A stretch of DNA of 64,000 bases from Acholoe squamosa (lineage: Eukaryota; Annelida; Polychaeta; Phyllodocida; Polynoidae). The DNA lies in contig OX439036.1 in the NCBI GenBank assembly GCA_949317995.1, forward strand, positions 103,709,891 through 103,773,890, in the 5' to 3' direction. The notes beneath the pieces were generated by a model. The model was not told the DNA's origin. It was given only the letters and a program-made list of their open reading frames with translations, and ran no database searches. A program made the position numbers and the translations under genes. Shown piece after piece: positions 11,641-23,659 of this stretch. The stretch's first letter is position 1. Each line of letters starts with the position of its first letter.

Positions 11641-13529
11641 GATAGGTAGATGAACATTTTCTCTCTATGTAGCTGTAATTTTTAAGGTGAGGGGACATTT
11701 CTTCTGCCAGATTAAGGCTCATCTCTGAGAGGTCTCTCTTTTTCCATATTGATTGTATAGGGTTATGGAGCTAGATGAGTGTCTAGCCGTCCTAGCTGGC
11801 TAACCTACAGGGGCTCCCCCTTGTGATAGTGACTAGTGAAACGGGTGTGCACAGTTAGGGATATCTGATTCTGCCATGACTGCTAAATTTTCATTCATGC
11901 CCTGAAATTGATTATAAAACGATTCTAGAGGGACGTTACCTGTACTGGTCTTAGATTCTATTGCCTTATTTATAATATCCCAGTACTCTTTAGGTTTAGA
12001 ACTCTTAAGGTTTCGGATTTTTGAGTGTAGTGTATCGTGGTAGCTCTTGGAAGCAGCCCTAAGGGTCTGCTTGAATTCCTTACTGATGTTGTTCTAATAG
12101 TTCTTATTGTCATCATTGGGATTCATTTTATATGAGTTCTTAGCTTTAAATAACCGGGTCAGCATCTTTTATGGGACCAGGGAGTTTGTTTTTGATAGCC
12201 GCAAGTTCCAGTACAATAGGAGAGTGGACATCAGACAGGCAACCACCAAACACATCAACATAGAAGTTACCTATACTGGCAAACAATGCTGGGCTAGCTA
12301 ACACATAATCGACAGTACTGACTCCCTTACATGTCGGGCTGCTTGAGTTGTCTGTGTTTCCGGCTCGACCATTTACAATCAGAATCTGGTGCAGATCCTG
12401 TCCTTGAATTAAAGTCTCCAATCATGCAGATTTCACATGAGCTGTACCTGCTTTTCATTTTGATTAAGTCAGCAAGTATAAGTTCAAACTCATGACCCGT
12501 ATGATATGGAGTCTGCAGGTGGTATGTATACTGATCCCAATATCACTTCAGATCCAAAAGTGCACTCGTCCAGCCGTAACCACTGTACATAGTCGTTATC
12601 ACTAACACTTATAACTTCTATGGATTCTAGTAGGTGTTGACTGACAAAGGTGGATATGCCTCCAGATTTCCTGACAAACTTTTTTCTATGGTGAGAGAAA
12701 GGTTGGAAACCATCAAGGCATATGATTTCTTCATCAATTTTGTCTAATTTAGTCTCTGATAGGCAGATAATGTCAAAGTTGTCATAGATGTAGTCTTCAA
12801 GTATACTTAGGTTCAGTTTCGAGCTTAGGCCGCACACATTGAGACCTACAATTCTAAGGTTCATAGTAGTACAACTATTGTTACTTGTGACTCTGTTGTA
12901 TGTAGAGTTCGACTGGGGACTAGGGATGGCGACAGGTCTAGTAGGGTCCAGATCATGACTAAAGTTTGTGCTGGGACAGGTAGTGTCCCACTCACAACTA
13001 GGGTTTGTGCTGGGCCTAGGAGACTAGCACTCTTTAGTGGTTCCTTGTCCATGGACCGGTGTTACTGCACAAACATCTGTTGACCCTGTCCCCATAGACC
13101 CTGTACCCAGATTTTGGGGGCAGCTGGCCGCCACTGGGGTTTAACAGTACTCTGCTATCGATTAAGTAGGGGTTCTGGACAGTTGTGGACGAGGGATAAT
13201 TTTCACCACTGGTCTGTGGTGCCCACAGACTACCACTGTGGACTGGGCCAGCAGGCATCCAGTTTTGACCAAAACCAAAAGATTTAATGTGTGATATATA
13301 TCACATATGGCCCAGGGTCTACTACCCCCCCCCCCCCCAATATAAAAATTTGGCGTTGTGCATTGAAGCACAGAAGGCGTAGGGTAGGTACCATAAAACC
13401 CTCTATCAACTCTGTAGGGTCACAGGAATCAGCACTTGCGAAATATTGACTAATTACTTACAAATAGAGACTATTATCTATACATGTACTGACACCAGTC
13501 TGGCATAATCTTCTCTTACTAAACCCCTT

Positions 13530-13622
13530 GGACCGCTGGCCCCCTGGTGTGCTGGCCCCCCGGACACCTGGCCTCCTGGACACTTGGCCCCCTGGACACC
13601 TAGCCCCTGGACACCTAGCCCC
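13530..13622. repeat. 16-18-bp C-rich minisatellite
   Basis: Five to six units of the form GGACACCTGGCCCCCT with small changes. Short open frames across it on both strands look like by-products of the repeat. Confidence 0.7.
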
Positions 13623-13825
13623 CACAGAAAACTTTATCCTTAGCATCAAGCCTGTGCTCAGCCTTCCCCATGGGGGGGGGAGACCATTGCTTGAAAAGTG
13701 GACCTTTTCGCCATTGCAAGTGAAGCACAGCGACAGACCCGGTAGTGGCAGATCCAGGAGTTGATCACTGCATGTCGCGCGCAACATGCTTAGACTGTTA
13801 TATGTATGGTGTTGTGTTTTATTTT

Positions 13826-14660
13826 AAGGGGGTTTGGGGGCTTGCCCCCAAAAAGAAAAATTGAACAATAGGTGTAAAATGTATAGTTTAATGTATTTTG
13901 GTGTACCATCAGCAGTAAATCTAAGATTATGAGAACAGGAAATGAAAATCATAATTGATCACACAATAGTGTTTGAGGGAGGCTTTTGGGCAGAAAATTT
14001 TTGAAATATAAACATCAAACTCCATATAGTTTAAAGCATTTTTAGTGTAACCCTGGGTGGTGAGGGTTTTCAGAAAGAGGATGCAAATCTTATGTGGTAT
14101 TATGTGGTAATGCATTGTTCTTGAGAGGGTTAGGGGGGTTAGTCCCTCAAAAAAATTGAATATAGATGTCAAACTCTCTAGTTCAAGGGATTTTCACCAT
14201 TCTGGTAGCCTCAGGTGTGAATCTAGTAATTTCATATATTTTTGTGCAAGGGAGTGTCGGGGCCTGCCCCCATCCCCACAGGAAAAGATTTGAAATGTAG
14301 ATGTCAAACCTTGAACTTTAAAATTTTGTAAAGGCAAGAATTTTCAGATAGAGGATGCCAATTGATGTCCTGACACATTGTTATTTCATATGGTTTGAAG
14401 GGCTTGCCCCCCAAGAAAACTTTTGAAATATACATATCAAACTGTGTAGTTCAAAGCATTTTGATGTTACCTTAGGGATGATTTTAGAAAAGGAATGCAA
14501 ATCTTATGTGATGATGTGTTGTTATTTGAATGTTATCTAAGCCTGCCCCCCCAGGTGCAAGAAAACTTTGGAATTTTAAAATAAGGAAGTCAACTCAATT
14601 TTTTGAGTATTTTGATGCTCCCTAAGGGATGAATAAATGGGATGAAAATCTGATAGAAAA
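13826..14660. repeat. old diverged tandem repeat, about six units of 130-150 bp
   Basis: Recurring blocks GAAATATA(G/C)ATGTCAAACT, TAGTTCAAAGCATTTT and GGGGCTTGCCCCC(C)A appear in the same order several times with heavy divergence. Confidence 0.55.
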
Positions 14661-14664
14661 ATAC

Positions 14665-16830
14665 CTGGAGAACCCCAAATAGTTTAATATGCATAAGGTA
14701 TGGCCAATGACTAGAATCATATGTGGTCACTTCTGCATACTTGGGAGTGATTTCTAGTAGCTTATTACTAATCTAATGTAATTATACCCTACATCCCTGA
14801 CTTCAGGCCATTCCTATAGTACAACTCAAAGGCTCACCTGGGATGGGTTTTGGGTATAAGCTAAGCCTTACATATCAGCTGAGCATTATCTATATGTATG
14901 ATGCAACGGCACTCTAGTGTATTTTTTTTTCAAGACTGGCTCATGTTAGAAAATTTTGAGAATTTTCATATACTGTAGATGCTGTAGAATCATTAATTTT
15001 CCAATTGACAAACAAAATAAAAACTTTATTGAAGAGGAATAGGGTTCTTGAGTGAGGGTATACAAAGTGGACATCTGGGGTGGGTCCAAAGGGGGTGGGT
15101 CCACCCTCGGGAACCCCTCTTTGGACATGTTTATGGGTGGAAATTTGAATATTTTATCATGAAATCATGCACTGGACTCTGGAGGCTGGAGTAAGATTCA
15201 GCTCCAAGCAAAGTAGAGGGCACTGAAGTGAGCAGCTCAGTGAGACCGCTTCTGCTTGGATAGTGGGAGGGACAGAGTGGACAGGCTGCAAGTTGTTTCT
15301 GAGTCACACAGCCCTGTACACTGGTCACACAGGGTGGTGTCACAGTGGGGTGGTGGCGGGAGGTAGGGAGTTGGCAGGGGGTCTTATTGTGACTCCTGGA
15401 TGACCCAAGGGTTAAATCAACATTCATGTTTATAAGATATATAGGCCTAATGAACATAACCACAGCTCAGGAAGTTCAATGAGGGTTTTATTACAATTTA
15501 AAAAGTGCAATAGGATAATTCCTTATTTTCTCCATTAAACTAATAGAGGTCCACTATATCCAACATTGGACCATACCTCGGGGCCTAAAATGTGGACTTT
15601 TTTGTCTGTTGGGCCATGGGGGGGAGCTGAGTCTCCCCCAGCTCCCCCCCTGGGCACGGGCTTGAGCATGCTTAGTTTATCGCTCAGTCCCCAATGTGTA
15701 TAGCTTGGACACTGTTAACATTGCCTGCTGAAAAAAGTGTCTCACTTGGTGATTACCCATAGGACTCCATGTGCTAATTTCATCACCAAAATCTATCTGA
15801 CCCATAGACCCAATGGTTAAAGAACTTGTAGTCAGTATAGCTCCCAAAAACATGACGTAAGTACAGCAGCTTTTTTCGTAGAGAAAGACATCACTCACCA
15901 TAAAGGACAAAATGTTGTCTGATAGATGAGATTTGAAACTTTCCTTTGGCTTTTGAAAAATGTGTAAACTAACAGTATATCACTGAATGATTACACCCTA
16001 AAAGTTGGTGATTACAAATTTGTGGATCTGACTGAAAACCCGGCTCCAATAGCCCAGGGGATACCCTGGGCCAACAATATATAACCATGAGCTATATAGA
16101 TGAGGACAGGTATAGTTGTCTGAGAAGGGTCTGTCGAACTTTATTTTGATTTGTAATATTGAAATGAAAAGACAGCACATTAAGGCTAAGAAAATAGACT
16201 TTAATACTGTTTGATTTATATACAGTTACACCAATTGCATCTTTAATTTTATTGAAAGCGAGCAAGGTATGGCTATGTTACACAAATCTGACACTAAACA
16301 GTCAATCCCTACACCTTGTAAGGGTCTTCACACTCAAAATCCTAACACAAAACCAGAGTCTACCAATGTGTCAATGATATGAGATGGCCCACAACAATAT
16401 AATCATAACGTGTTGAATATAGGTTTCAGATGTTCACATATGAAAGTATGCACATCATTTTCCAAGAAAGAAAAAATGTAAGTAGCCATAACTTCTTATC
16501 TATATCGATTGATGGATTATCAAAATCATACAGAGAGCTATAATAAAACTAGAAAGATTTTGGGGCTATTCCAGGGCTATCAGGAAATGGTTCTTTTACA
16601 AATATTTTCATTCAATCAACCATTTTACAAATATCTGTTTTGCCAAGTGGGATGAGTGCCTTTCGTTGAATGCTGTTGTACTTAATCAAATATGATGGAA
16701 TATACATTGTAACCAAAATTGAATCCAAAGTGGGCAATGTGAGGAGTTAGTTGACAGATCTGTGTACCATTAGATTACATGTATGTGTACTAATACTGCA
16801 TACATATTGCAGTGAGGGTCATGTACATAA
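14665..16830. other. intergenic, nothing recognised
   Basis: Low-complexity patches (C-runs near 15070-15100 and 15620-15650) but no convincing exon or repeat family. Confidence 0.45.
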
Positions 16831-16834
16831 TATT

Positions 16835-17008
16835 CAGGGATGTAAGTCAGGAATAGGCAAAAATCAGGAAGCCATACATTTACTTGATATAAAAGCCCTC
16901 TATTTTTCACAAATAGCCCTCCTTACCACTCATGTAAGGAAAATAAATGTGATTCAAAAATTTCAGAAATCAGGAAATCCTGATAAATCCTGAAGACTTA
17001 CATCCCTG
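16835..17008 (+). mobile_element. MITE-G copy 1 (CAGGGATGTAAG ends, 6-bp duplication)
   Basis: A 174-bp element with inverted ends CAGGGATGTAAGTC and GACTTACATCCCTG. It is flanked by AATATT at 16829-16834 and 17009-17014. Confidence 0.7.
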
Positions 17009-17020
17009 AATATTGCCTTA

Positions 17021-17454
17021 GGGAGTGGTCATTTTTAAGAGGGGAGGGGTGACGGATTTTCAGGTGGATGTTTCAAAGTTTTTTGGACCTCCCGCTAAGA
17101 GGGGTCAGAAATTTGTGGCCCCCCCCCCTTTATTCTATAGTAATGCGCGGGCTATTTCACTAAGAAGGGGTGAAACTTGTTTCCTCCTCTCCACAAGAGG
17201 GTGAGTGAGTGAGTGAGTAATAGATGTTTAACGCCATTTCGACAGCTAAGGTCATATTCATGGCGAGAACTACATTACACAATTTCACAAAGGAATGTGT
17301 CAGTGCCCGCACATATGTGCACCACACACATCCGAGGGGATAGGAAAGAGGAGATATAGACCCTTTTAAGTGGGCTAGGGAAGCCCATCTGGAATGTTTT
17401 GCCCTCCCCCGAAAACCACTACCCCTTCTCTGTTGTTAAAAGATGACCACTCCC
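17021..17454. mobile_element. MITE-E with TTA target duplication, hit by SINE-B
   Basis: Ends GGGAGTGGTCATTTTTAA and AAAAGATGACCACTCCC are inverted repeats, and TTA flanks both sides (17018-17020, 17455-17457). SINE-B copy 2 lies inside. Single ends of the same family lie near 38006-38032, 38100-38127 and 39643. Confidence 0.6.
17202..17394 (-). mobile_element. SINE-B copy 2 inside a MITE
   Basis: Same family as at 1203 and 55973, with the GTGAGTGAGTGAG tail at the left and the GGGCTAGGGAAGCCC head at the right. It lies within the TTA-flanked MITE at 17021-17454. Confidence 0.7.
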
Positions 17455-17794
17455 TTAGATTGTTACTGCATCTTGGTCAACATGAGGCCCACCATGAATG
17501 TACCCTTTACCCTGTTGCCAAATGCATTTACATATAAAGCCAACGATAAAGTAAATTTACCCTAGTAGTAGACAATTTCATTTATGACCCTGTGGGTAGG
17601 CACCAGAAAATATATGATACATACTGTAATAGACCAGGCTACAAGCCTAAATATAGATCTACTTTTCAAAAGTAAAGAAAATTATTCCATTGCCTGAGTG
17701 GCTGACCCAGGACATATCTACACAGCCTTCTTTAACATACTAAAATGAACTATTTTTTTCAGTTTCAGATTAACGTCAGTCATTCAATTTCTAC

Positions 17795-18000
17795 ATGGGG
17801 TCCCCCATGTCACATGTTGATTTTAAAAAATGGTCATGGCACTTGTCACTTAAATCCCCATGTCCCATCTAACAGCCTATCATGTCCCATGTCGAATTTA
17901 AGAAAGCACCTATGTTATGTCACTAATTGTATTGCCTCATGTCACTAAGGCCCATGTCACATGTAAATTTTAAGAAATGGCCATGTCACCATGTCGAATT
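17795..18000. repeat. diverged relative of the 121-bp satellite
   Basis: CCATGTCACATGTTGATTTT, GTCCCATGTCGAATTTAAG and GGCCATGTCACCATGTCGAA recur here at irregular spacing and resemble the 58.7-60.5-kb satellite and 42180-42415. Confidence 0.5.
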
Positions 18001-18821
18001 TATTGGTCCATACCCATAAACAAGCCAGTTTCCCATCAGAATAGGACCCAGTTTACCATAAGAATAGGCACATGCAGTGAGCCTGCAGTGAGGTGGCACC
18101 ATCTAGTTAGCATTGAAAGAACTAAGTCTCACCCAGGCCCTATCTGCACGCTACCTACTGCAAAAACAGTCAACTAAAATCAACACATTGGATTAAAGAC
18201 AGAAAAATGTTTTCAACCAATCACAGCACAGCAATAATTCAGTGCGGAACACCCCAATATTATGCAAATGAGCTGTATTTGAGTGTAAACTATAATGGGA
18301 GCCGACCTATGTTATGACTACTTTAGGTAATTAAGAAAGGTTATTCATAACAAACCGTCTCCCATAAAAAGAGAACATTTTCAGCAAGGGACCCCCTGCC
18401 ACAAAAAAAAAAAAAAAAAATCGCCCTCTCCACATTTTGGCTATGCGAAATCCATGGACAAATGAATTTTCCTAGAAAAATTAAAATAAAAATTTTGCCC
18501 TCCCGCCTCTTTATCTAAAACATAAAATCCATAGACCAATTTTTTTTATTTGGTGTGGCCTTATGACCTAGCTTTAAATTCTAACTATAAAAGTTAAGAT
18601 AACCTTCTCAATAACCAGGGCCACATCACTAAACCTTCTGCCAAAAGGAAAAAAAATAGCTTTTGAGTGCCAATCTTGTGCAGTTAATCTAGCCATCGTT
18701 TTATTTTTTTTGGAAAGAAGAAATGAATGGACGCTGTGCATTTAAGCACACACGGATCAGGGTCGGTTATCCAGGGAATTGGGTTCTCAGCCCAAAAGCG
18801 TCTTAATTTCAGAGGGTTTGA

Positions 18822-19185
18822 CAGGGTTCTCCACACATAGGAAGCACACAGGCAGGCCGCCAATGTGCTTTTGCCTGCCGCCCGTGTGCTCTAGCTAGAA
18901 ATGGGCCGCCCGTGTGCTTTCATGTCTCTGTGGCTTTCTGTGTTTTTTTTTTTAATTTTGCAAATTGGCCAATTAGAACAGAAGTTACTGTAAATTTAAA
19001 ACAAACTACACTAAAACGCATAAAAATTTCATAATTTTGCATTGAAATTTTGAAAATATTCTCATTGGACATTGCCTCAAGCCTGCATAGACCCTGACAG
19101 CATTTCGATTTCAACATCACGCTATGCATGTGACTATCGAGACAAAAATTGACCTGTGTGCTTTTTCATCCTGTGGAGAACCCTG
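18822..19185. mobile_element. MITE-H (CAGGGTTCTCCACA ends)
   Basis: Inverted ends CAGGGTTCTCCACA...AGCACACAGG and CCTGTGTGCTT...GTGGAGAACCCTG, 364 bp, with TTTGA on both sides. Ends beginning CAGGG are typical of hAT-type elements, but the duplication looks shorter than eight bases. Confidence 0.55.
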
Positions 19186-19623
19186 TTTGAGGTCCATCTG
19201 ACACCTCTATATAGGAATTGAGAGAGAATAGGAATTGCCTTAGACATAGGTTTCAATGGGAAACGCAAAATCTTGCAAATTTGGAGTCATTTTCTTTATT
19301 TTGACATGCAACAATACATTTTTTCTAATTGAAGTTGATGTAATGGGAAGTTACAACGCTTTTCTATTCACCCAAGTGAGTTTTGTGACAGAATGACTAT
19401 AATTTCTTTTAAAAAATTAAGATTTTCATTTTTGGTGTTTTGAAATTTGAAACGGACACTGCCTACCTGGCAGCCTTAACTCAGGGAATCCCTGAGCCAC
19501 TAAAATCATTTTCTTAGAAATTTGGAACAGCAGCATCAGATATAAATGCGTGTAAATCCTGTGCAGTAAATCTATATCTCTCAATGCACAGGATTCACAT
19601 CAGACTACCTGTTCTCCTTGTTG

Positions 19624-20223
19624 GGCCGTTTTATTCTAATAACTTGGATTACGGATTTTTTTCTTATCCCCGACGGGAATTTTGCACTATTTGACCCAAA
19701 AAAAGTAAAGTTGGAAAAGAAATCTACCGTATTCTCCCGCGTATAAGACGCGGCGCGCGTATAAGACGCACCCCAAACTCAGCAAAGGCATTTTCGCGTA
19801 TAAGACGCACCTCTTAGGGCTCAATCTTGTAAATTCAGTACTGTTCTATAGTAAAATTACCCCTCGTATAAGACGCACCCCCAACTTGAGAGTAAGCTAT
19901 AAGACGCACCAGCATTTTGTTTGGCGTATAAGACGCGTCTTATACATGGGAGTTTACGGTATGTAGTTATTGCACAACCTTCCGTTTTGTTTGTCTTGAA
20001 CTCTTCCAATGGTCGAAATTTCTCTATATTACTTTGTTTGATGTCCAAAAATTGGATTTCCATGCCACTTTTTTTTTTTTTTTCCTCCAGGCGGTGGGTA
20101 TATATTTGGTAGTCACATGGGGGGGGGGGTCAGTGAGCTTTTTTTTCTTTCTTTTTTTACCGATGCCCGACCTTACAGATAGGTGAAAAAATCTGTAATC
20201 CAAGTTATCATAATTAAATGGCC
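19624..20223. mobile_element. MITE-F carrying a nested MITE-A
   Basis: The left end GGCCGTTTTATTCTAATAAC and the following TTGGATTACGGATTTTTT are inverted at the right as AAAAAATCTGTAATCCAA and GTTATCATAATTAAATGGCC. The interior contains MITE-A copy 2. Confidence 0.55.
19725..19961. mobile_element. MITE-A copy 2, nested in MITE-F
   Basis: TACCGTATTCTCCCGCG at the left and CATGGGAGTTTACGGTA at the right, with internal GCGTATAAGACGC motifs. It lies inside the longer inverted-repeat element at 19624-20223. Confidence 0.65.
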
Positions 20224-20229
20224 TTATTC

Positions 20230-21890
20230 TAAGCTGGACAACCATGTCTAGCAAATTGATGTGGGTTCTTTTCATATGTAGCAATTCAAATAGTATCGTT
20301 TTACTTACTGTACAGAAGTGGCACTCAAATACCTCTAGGCTCATGGACTACACATCATCATCTAGCAAGAATCTATGAATGGCCAGAAATGCTTACTGGG
20401 ACCTACAATTGCTTTATGGAGGATACCCAATCCCTCAATGAAGCAATTGTAATAGAACATCACATAGCATTTTCAATGTGAGAGGGGTATGAAGATATTA
20501 TACACCACAGTACCCTGCATATAAGGCGCATCTTTTACATGAGGATGGAGCCAGTCCTACTGTACCTTATAGCATCAGTAAAAGTTAGGGGTGCACCTTA
20601 TAGGCAAGGATATTTTAGAATAAAACAGTACTAACGTGTTCAAATTGAAGCATAATGTATGCTTGATGGATGAAATATGGTACATCAAAACTATTGCACA
20701 AAACAAAATGCATCCTAGGAAACAATTATAAATTAAATAGGGGAATTAAATCATATTAAGATTATTTGAGACTTACCTGTAAGTTGAGGTATAATCAGGA
20801 TTATACCGAGGGAACCTGGCGGTTCAGGGAATACAAATTACTAATGGTAACATATCATCATGAGTAACCCAACATTGCAGATTCACTCTGGTGTGACACA
20901 AGCATGGTGTGACACCAGCATCCTTTTCACCTCTGAGGTGTCAAATTTCCCCAGCAGTGCAATGGTGTGCCTTTAGCTACACAGAGGTGAATTTTATAGT
21001 TCTTAAACTTGACAATATATTAAGCACACTTAGGGTATTAATTGTATAACCAGAAACAGTAACGAAATAATAACATAACCATTTCTAAATATAAAAGATA
21101 TTGAAAATTGCATTGTACACTCCCATGTATAAGCACCTCGCAAAAGTAACCCATGCCCCGAGTGCTCAAGAATCCAATACAGTTAGTGGTCAGTCGGGAG
21201 AAGTTTTGAGAAGATAAGAGATAAGAGATAAGATAAGGGTCCAATTGAGGCCTCCTACTTCTGACCCCTGGTTTACAAATCTCTCTATTTTTCTCTCTAA
21301 GAGGCAATTTCTATTACTAAATAGGCTGGGTATTTTCTACATTTCCTTAAGTTTAAAAAAAAATATGATTTGTTTTAGATTTTCTGTAAAGTTTTCTAAC
21401 TTTTCAATGATATTGTTACTTTGGGAAATTTCTTTCTCATTCTCTCGTACCCAGAGGTCTCGTACCCAGAGGTTTAGAGCCCCACTGCCTCTGCCTGCAT
21501 TACCCATCCAGCTGGGGAGCTTTCAGATACAACTGACCTATGCCTGAATAGGCCATCCATGCAGCTTGAAATCCAGCCGTTAAGTACTGCTTCCCATGTA
21601 TGGGGGAAAATATCCATATATAAGCCACTTCTTCACTTTGGGCACATAAGCTACAGGAGGCATGTTACCTATGTATGAGAAGCTTATATGCAGAAGATAT
21701 GGTAACTGATCTACCATCTTGTTTTCACGCCTTTCATCAACATTGGTCCAAGAAAAACATCTGTCTCTGCTTCGCTACTTTAAGGCTACATACTTTAACT
21801 AATCCTAAAAGGAATTGCCTGGAATGAACACAAGATCTCCAAGCAATGTCCACTTCCACGTAAATGGCTCTAACCTTGCTGCCAGTTTCA
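20230..21890. other. 3' flank of BTB-Kelch gene 2
   Basis: Contains decayed MITE-A-like debris at 20518-20610 and 21600-21715, an AAGATAAGAGATAAGAGATA run near 21200-21235, and a duplicated TCTCGTACCCAGAGGT at 21444-21475. No clear AATAAA for the gene was found. Confidence 0.4.
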
Positions 21891-21892
21891 GG

Positions 21893-23605
21893 CTAGTAGA
21901 ATATATGTGATGGAAATGCTAACATTCCTGTACAGAGGGATTTATCTGGTTTGCTTGGTACAGGGATATTATCAAAGTGAACCTCTGTAGGCTCCTCTCC
22001 ACTCTCTCGGAGAGTCCACTTCACTGAAGTACAGTGAAGTCTGGGGAAGAAGATGGTCCCCCCAGCAAAGAGTATCATATGCTGGTCAGAGCTATCGAGC
22101 TGCAACTCTCGAATGCATGATTGGAGAACATCCAAAGTGGACCACATATCTTCGACAGGGTTATATACTTCGACATTCAAACCTTCGAAGGAGTCAAACC
22201 CAATGGTAACAATGGTGTACTGTTGGTTGATTTTAATGACATCCATTTTGTGACATTTCTTGGCAGTCAACATTCGGGCCCTGGTCTCCCATTTCTGAGT
22301 GCACACATGAAAGCGATCCAGTTGGTCAGAATCTTGGTTATCTAGTGTGTATCCACCACTGCAGTATATAAAATTGCCAAGTACACATGTGCTGTGGGTA
22401 TGAACTGGGACTGGCATGCTTTGTGTGAAGCTCCATGTATCATTCCGGAAATCATAGCGCTCTACTTCGCTTAGGAAGGAACCAGCCCTCGAGTCCTCCT
22501 TTGTAAGGCCACCACAGACATAGAGATATCCACCATGGTGGGCCAGTCCAAACTGGCGCAACTGGTACTTGGGTCGATTCATGCTGGCCATGTCTGACCA
22601 TTTTTGTCTTCTCGGGTCATATATGTACCACCTATTTCCCTCATGAATTGGAATGCACACAATCAGATAGTTATTCACGACAACGGACAGCCGGAATGAT
22701 AAGTCTCGTGATTGTAAGGCCTCGTATTGATATATTCTCCAGCAGTTATTACTGTCCAAAGACAGGAACCCTTCCTTTCCTTCTGGACTTTTAGGAGCAA
22801 AGACAAATGGTGTTACATCACTTCTTACTGCACTCTGTATAGATTTGTCCAGCACTTTCTTGTATATAGGCAGCTTATGGTATTTAGATCCTTGTTTTAC
22901 AAGTTGTCGCCATGTACCAACAGACTGCCGATAGATGTCCATCTTCTTGATTCTGCAAACTTCTTTTCGGCTCATGAGACCAAATCGGAGAAGGCTCATA
23001 AGATCATTCAGATGCTTTTTTCGATTCTCATCTCCTTCGAGCCAGTCTTTGATGAACAGAAATAGGTCCCATTCTGACTGTTTCCAATAGTCGATCATGA
23101 ACCGACACATTTCCAGTGGCACATCTATTGGATTCTCATCTTGAAAGACTGACGCCCACTTTGTCTGTATAAACTTATTGACTTGTTTAGCTTCATCTTT
23201 GAAGGAACAAGACAAAAACAATGAAAGCATATCAAGAGAATTCCTCTCATTGAGAGTCAAAAGCAACTTTGATTTACAAATATCCACAGCTGCAGATATT
23301 TGCAGATACACTGCACCCTGAAGGACATCAGCGACATTTTCATTCAAAACAACATCCTCGTCGCCAGTGTATATTAGCTGAATAAGCTCTGACACCACCT
23401 CGGCACTAAGTCCTCTTAGCTCTACATGATTCGTCTGACTTTCCTGCATGGACCCAGTCAGCATGGCATGAAAGTAGTCACTGACAGAAGCAAGCACCAC
23501 CTTATGTACTTTGAACTCCTGATCCTCGACTTTTATGGTGTAGTCGAACAGGAGATTTTCCTTCCATAGGGCTTTAGCGCCTTTACTCAGTCCCATATCA
23601 ATCAT
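21893..23605 (-). CDS. BTB-BACK-Kelch protein 2 (KLHL-like), 570 aa, single coding exon
   Basis: Paralogue of the genes at 5946 and 44483 and a likely Cul3 ubiquitin-ligase substrate adaptor. BTB covers residues about 17-116 (VHKVVLASVSDYFHAML at 33-49) with phi-x-E as M53-Q54-E55. BACK covers about 120-225 (WKQSEWDLF, LRFGLM). The Kelch region covers about 265-550, with visible GG blades at 359-366 (GYLYVCGG) and 412-418 (FIYCSGG). The C-terminus AFPSHIF matches AVPHHVF of paralogue 1, so these two are closer to each other than to paralogue 3. The ATG at 23603-23605 lies 34 bases after an acceptor AG at 23640-23641. A nine-codon upstream ORF overlaps this start. No second in-frame start lies upstream in the exon. 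The substrate is unknown; family assignment is sure. Confidence 0.93.
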   Translation of the reverse strand: MIDMGLSKGAKALWKENLLFDYTIKVEDQEFKVHKVVLASVSDYFHAMLTGSMQESQTNHVELRGLSAEVVSELIQLIYTGDEDVVLNENVADVLQGAVYLQISAAVDICKSKLLLTLNERNSLDMLSLFLSCSFKDEAKQVNKFIQTKWASVFQDENPIDVPLEMCRFMIDYWKQSEWDLFLFIKDWLEGDENRKKHLNDLMSLLRFGLMSRKEVCRIKKMDIYRQSVGTWRQLVKQGSKYHKLPIYKKVLDKSIQSAVRSDVTPFVFAPKSPEGKEGFLSLDSNNCWRIYQYEALQSRDLSFRLSVVVNNYLIVCIPIHEGNRWYIYDPRRQKWSDMASMNRPKYQLRQFGLAHHGGYLYVCGGLTKEDSRAGSFLSEVERYDFRNDTWSFTQSMPVPVHTHSTCVLGNFIYCSGGYTLDNQDSDQLDRFHVCTQKWETRARMLTAKKCHKMDVIKINQQYTIVTIGFDSFEGLNVEVYNPVEDMWSTLDVLQSCIRELQLDSSDQHMILFAGGTIFFPRLHCTSVKWTLRESGEEPTEVHFDNIPVPSKPDKSLCTGMLAFPSHIFY

Positions 23606-23631
23606 GGTGATTTTACCTTTCCCACTCCCAT
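23602..23631 (-). promoter_or_regulatory. upstream ORF overlapping the start of BTB-Kelch gene 2 (ATGA overlap)
   Basis: Between the acceptor and the main ATG the minus strand holds a nine-codon ORF (MGVGKVKSP, stop). Its TGA overlaps the main start as ATGA. Such stop/start overlaps can allow reinitiation or dampen translation. That it acts this way here is inference. Confidence 0.5.
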
Positions 23632-23639
23632 GAGAATTT

Positions 23640-23656
23640 CTGAAATGAATAGAAGA
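23640..23656 (-). other. splice acceptor in the 5' UTR of BTB-Kelch gene 2
   Basis: The minus strand reads CTTCTATTCATTTCAG, with AG at 23640-23641, 34 bases before the ATG. It places the boundary of a 5' UTR intron in the same position as in the other two paralogues. A GTAAGT on the minus strand at 24756-24761 is one possible donor. Confidence 0.65.
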
Positions 23657-23659
23657 CTG

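Larger units (their letters stand above)
9720..13260 (-). mobile_element. decayed LINE (non-LTR retrotransposon) with endonuclease and RT remains
   Basis: Read on the minus strand. The endonuclease starts near 12864 (RIVGLNVCGLSSKLN) and shows IICLSETKLD, GGISTFVS, VYIPPADS, GDFNSRTG, STVDYVLASP and LSDVHSPIVLEL. These are spread over more than one frame, so at least two frameshifts exist before 12146. A linker with EYWDIINKAIES lies near 11990. RT block 0-2 (KKGDPDNYRGITLLSCVGK ... VEEQAGFRH) lies at 10500-10660. The catalytic YADD core is deleted: this block runs directly into the C-terminal GRYSNIE...C-x2-C...H...C knuckle at 10380-10489. The final tail (LFNSQEPKVLSNLSKFC) lies at about 9860-9945, beyond a MITE. 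A SINE-A splits it at 11077-11640. The clade is uncertain (CR1/Jockey/I-like). Confidence 0.8.

Noticed and set aside
11305-11645. Open frames of 67-138 codons repeated in every SINE-A copy
   Set aside because: They occur in several frames and on both strands of a non-coding SINE; recurrence comes from copying of the repeat.
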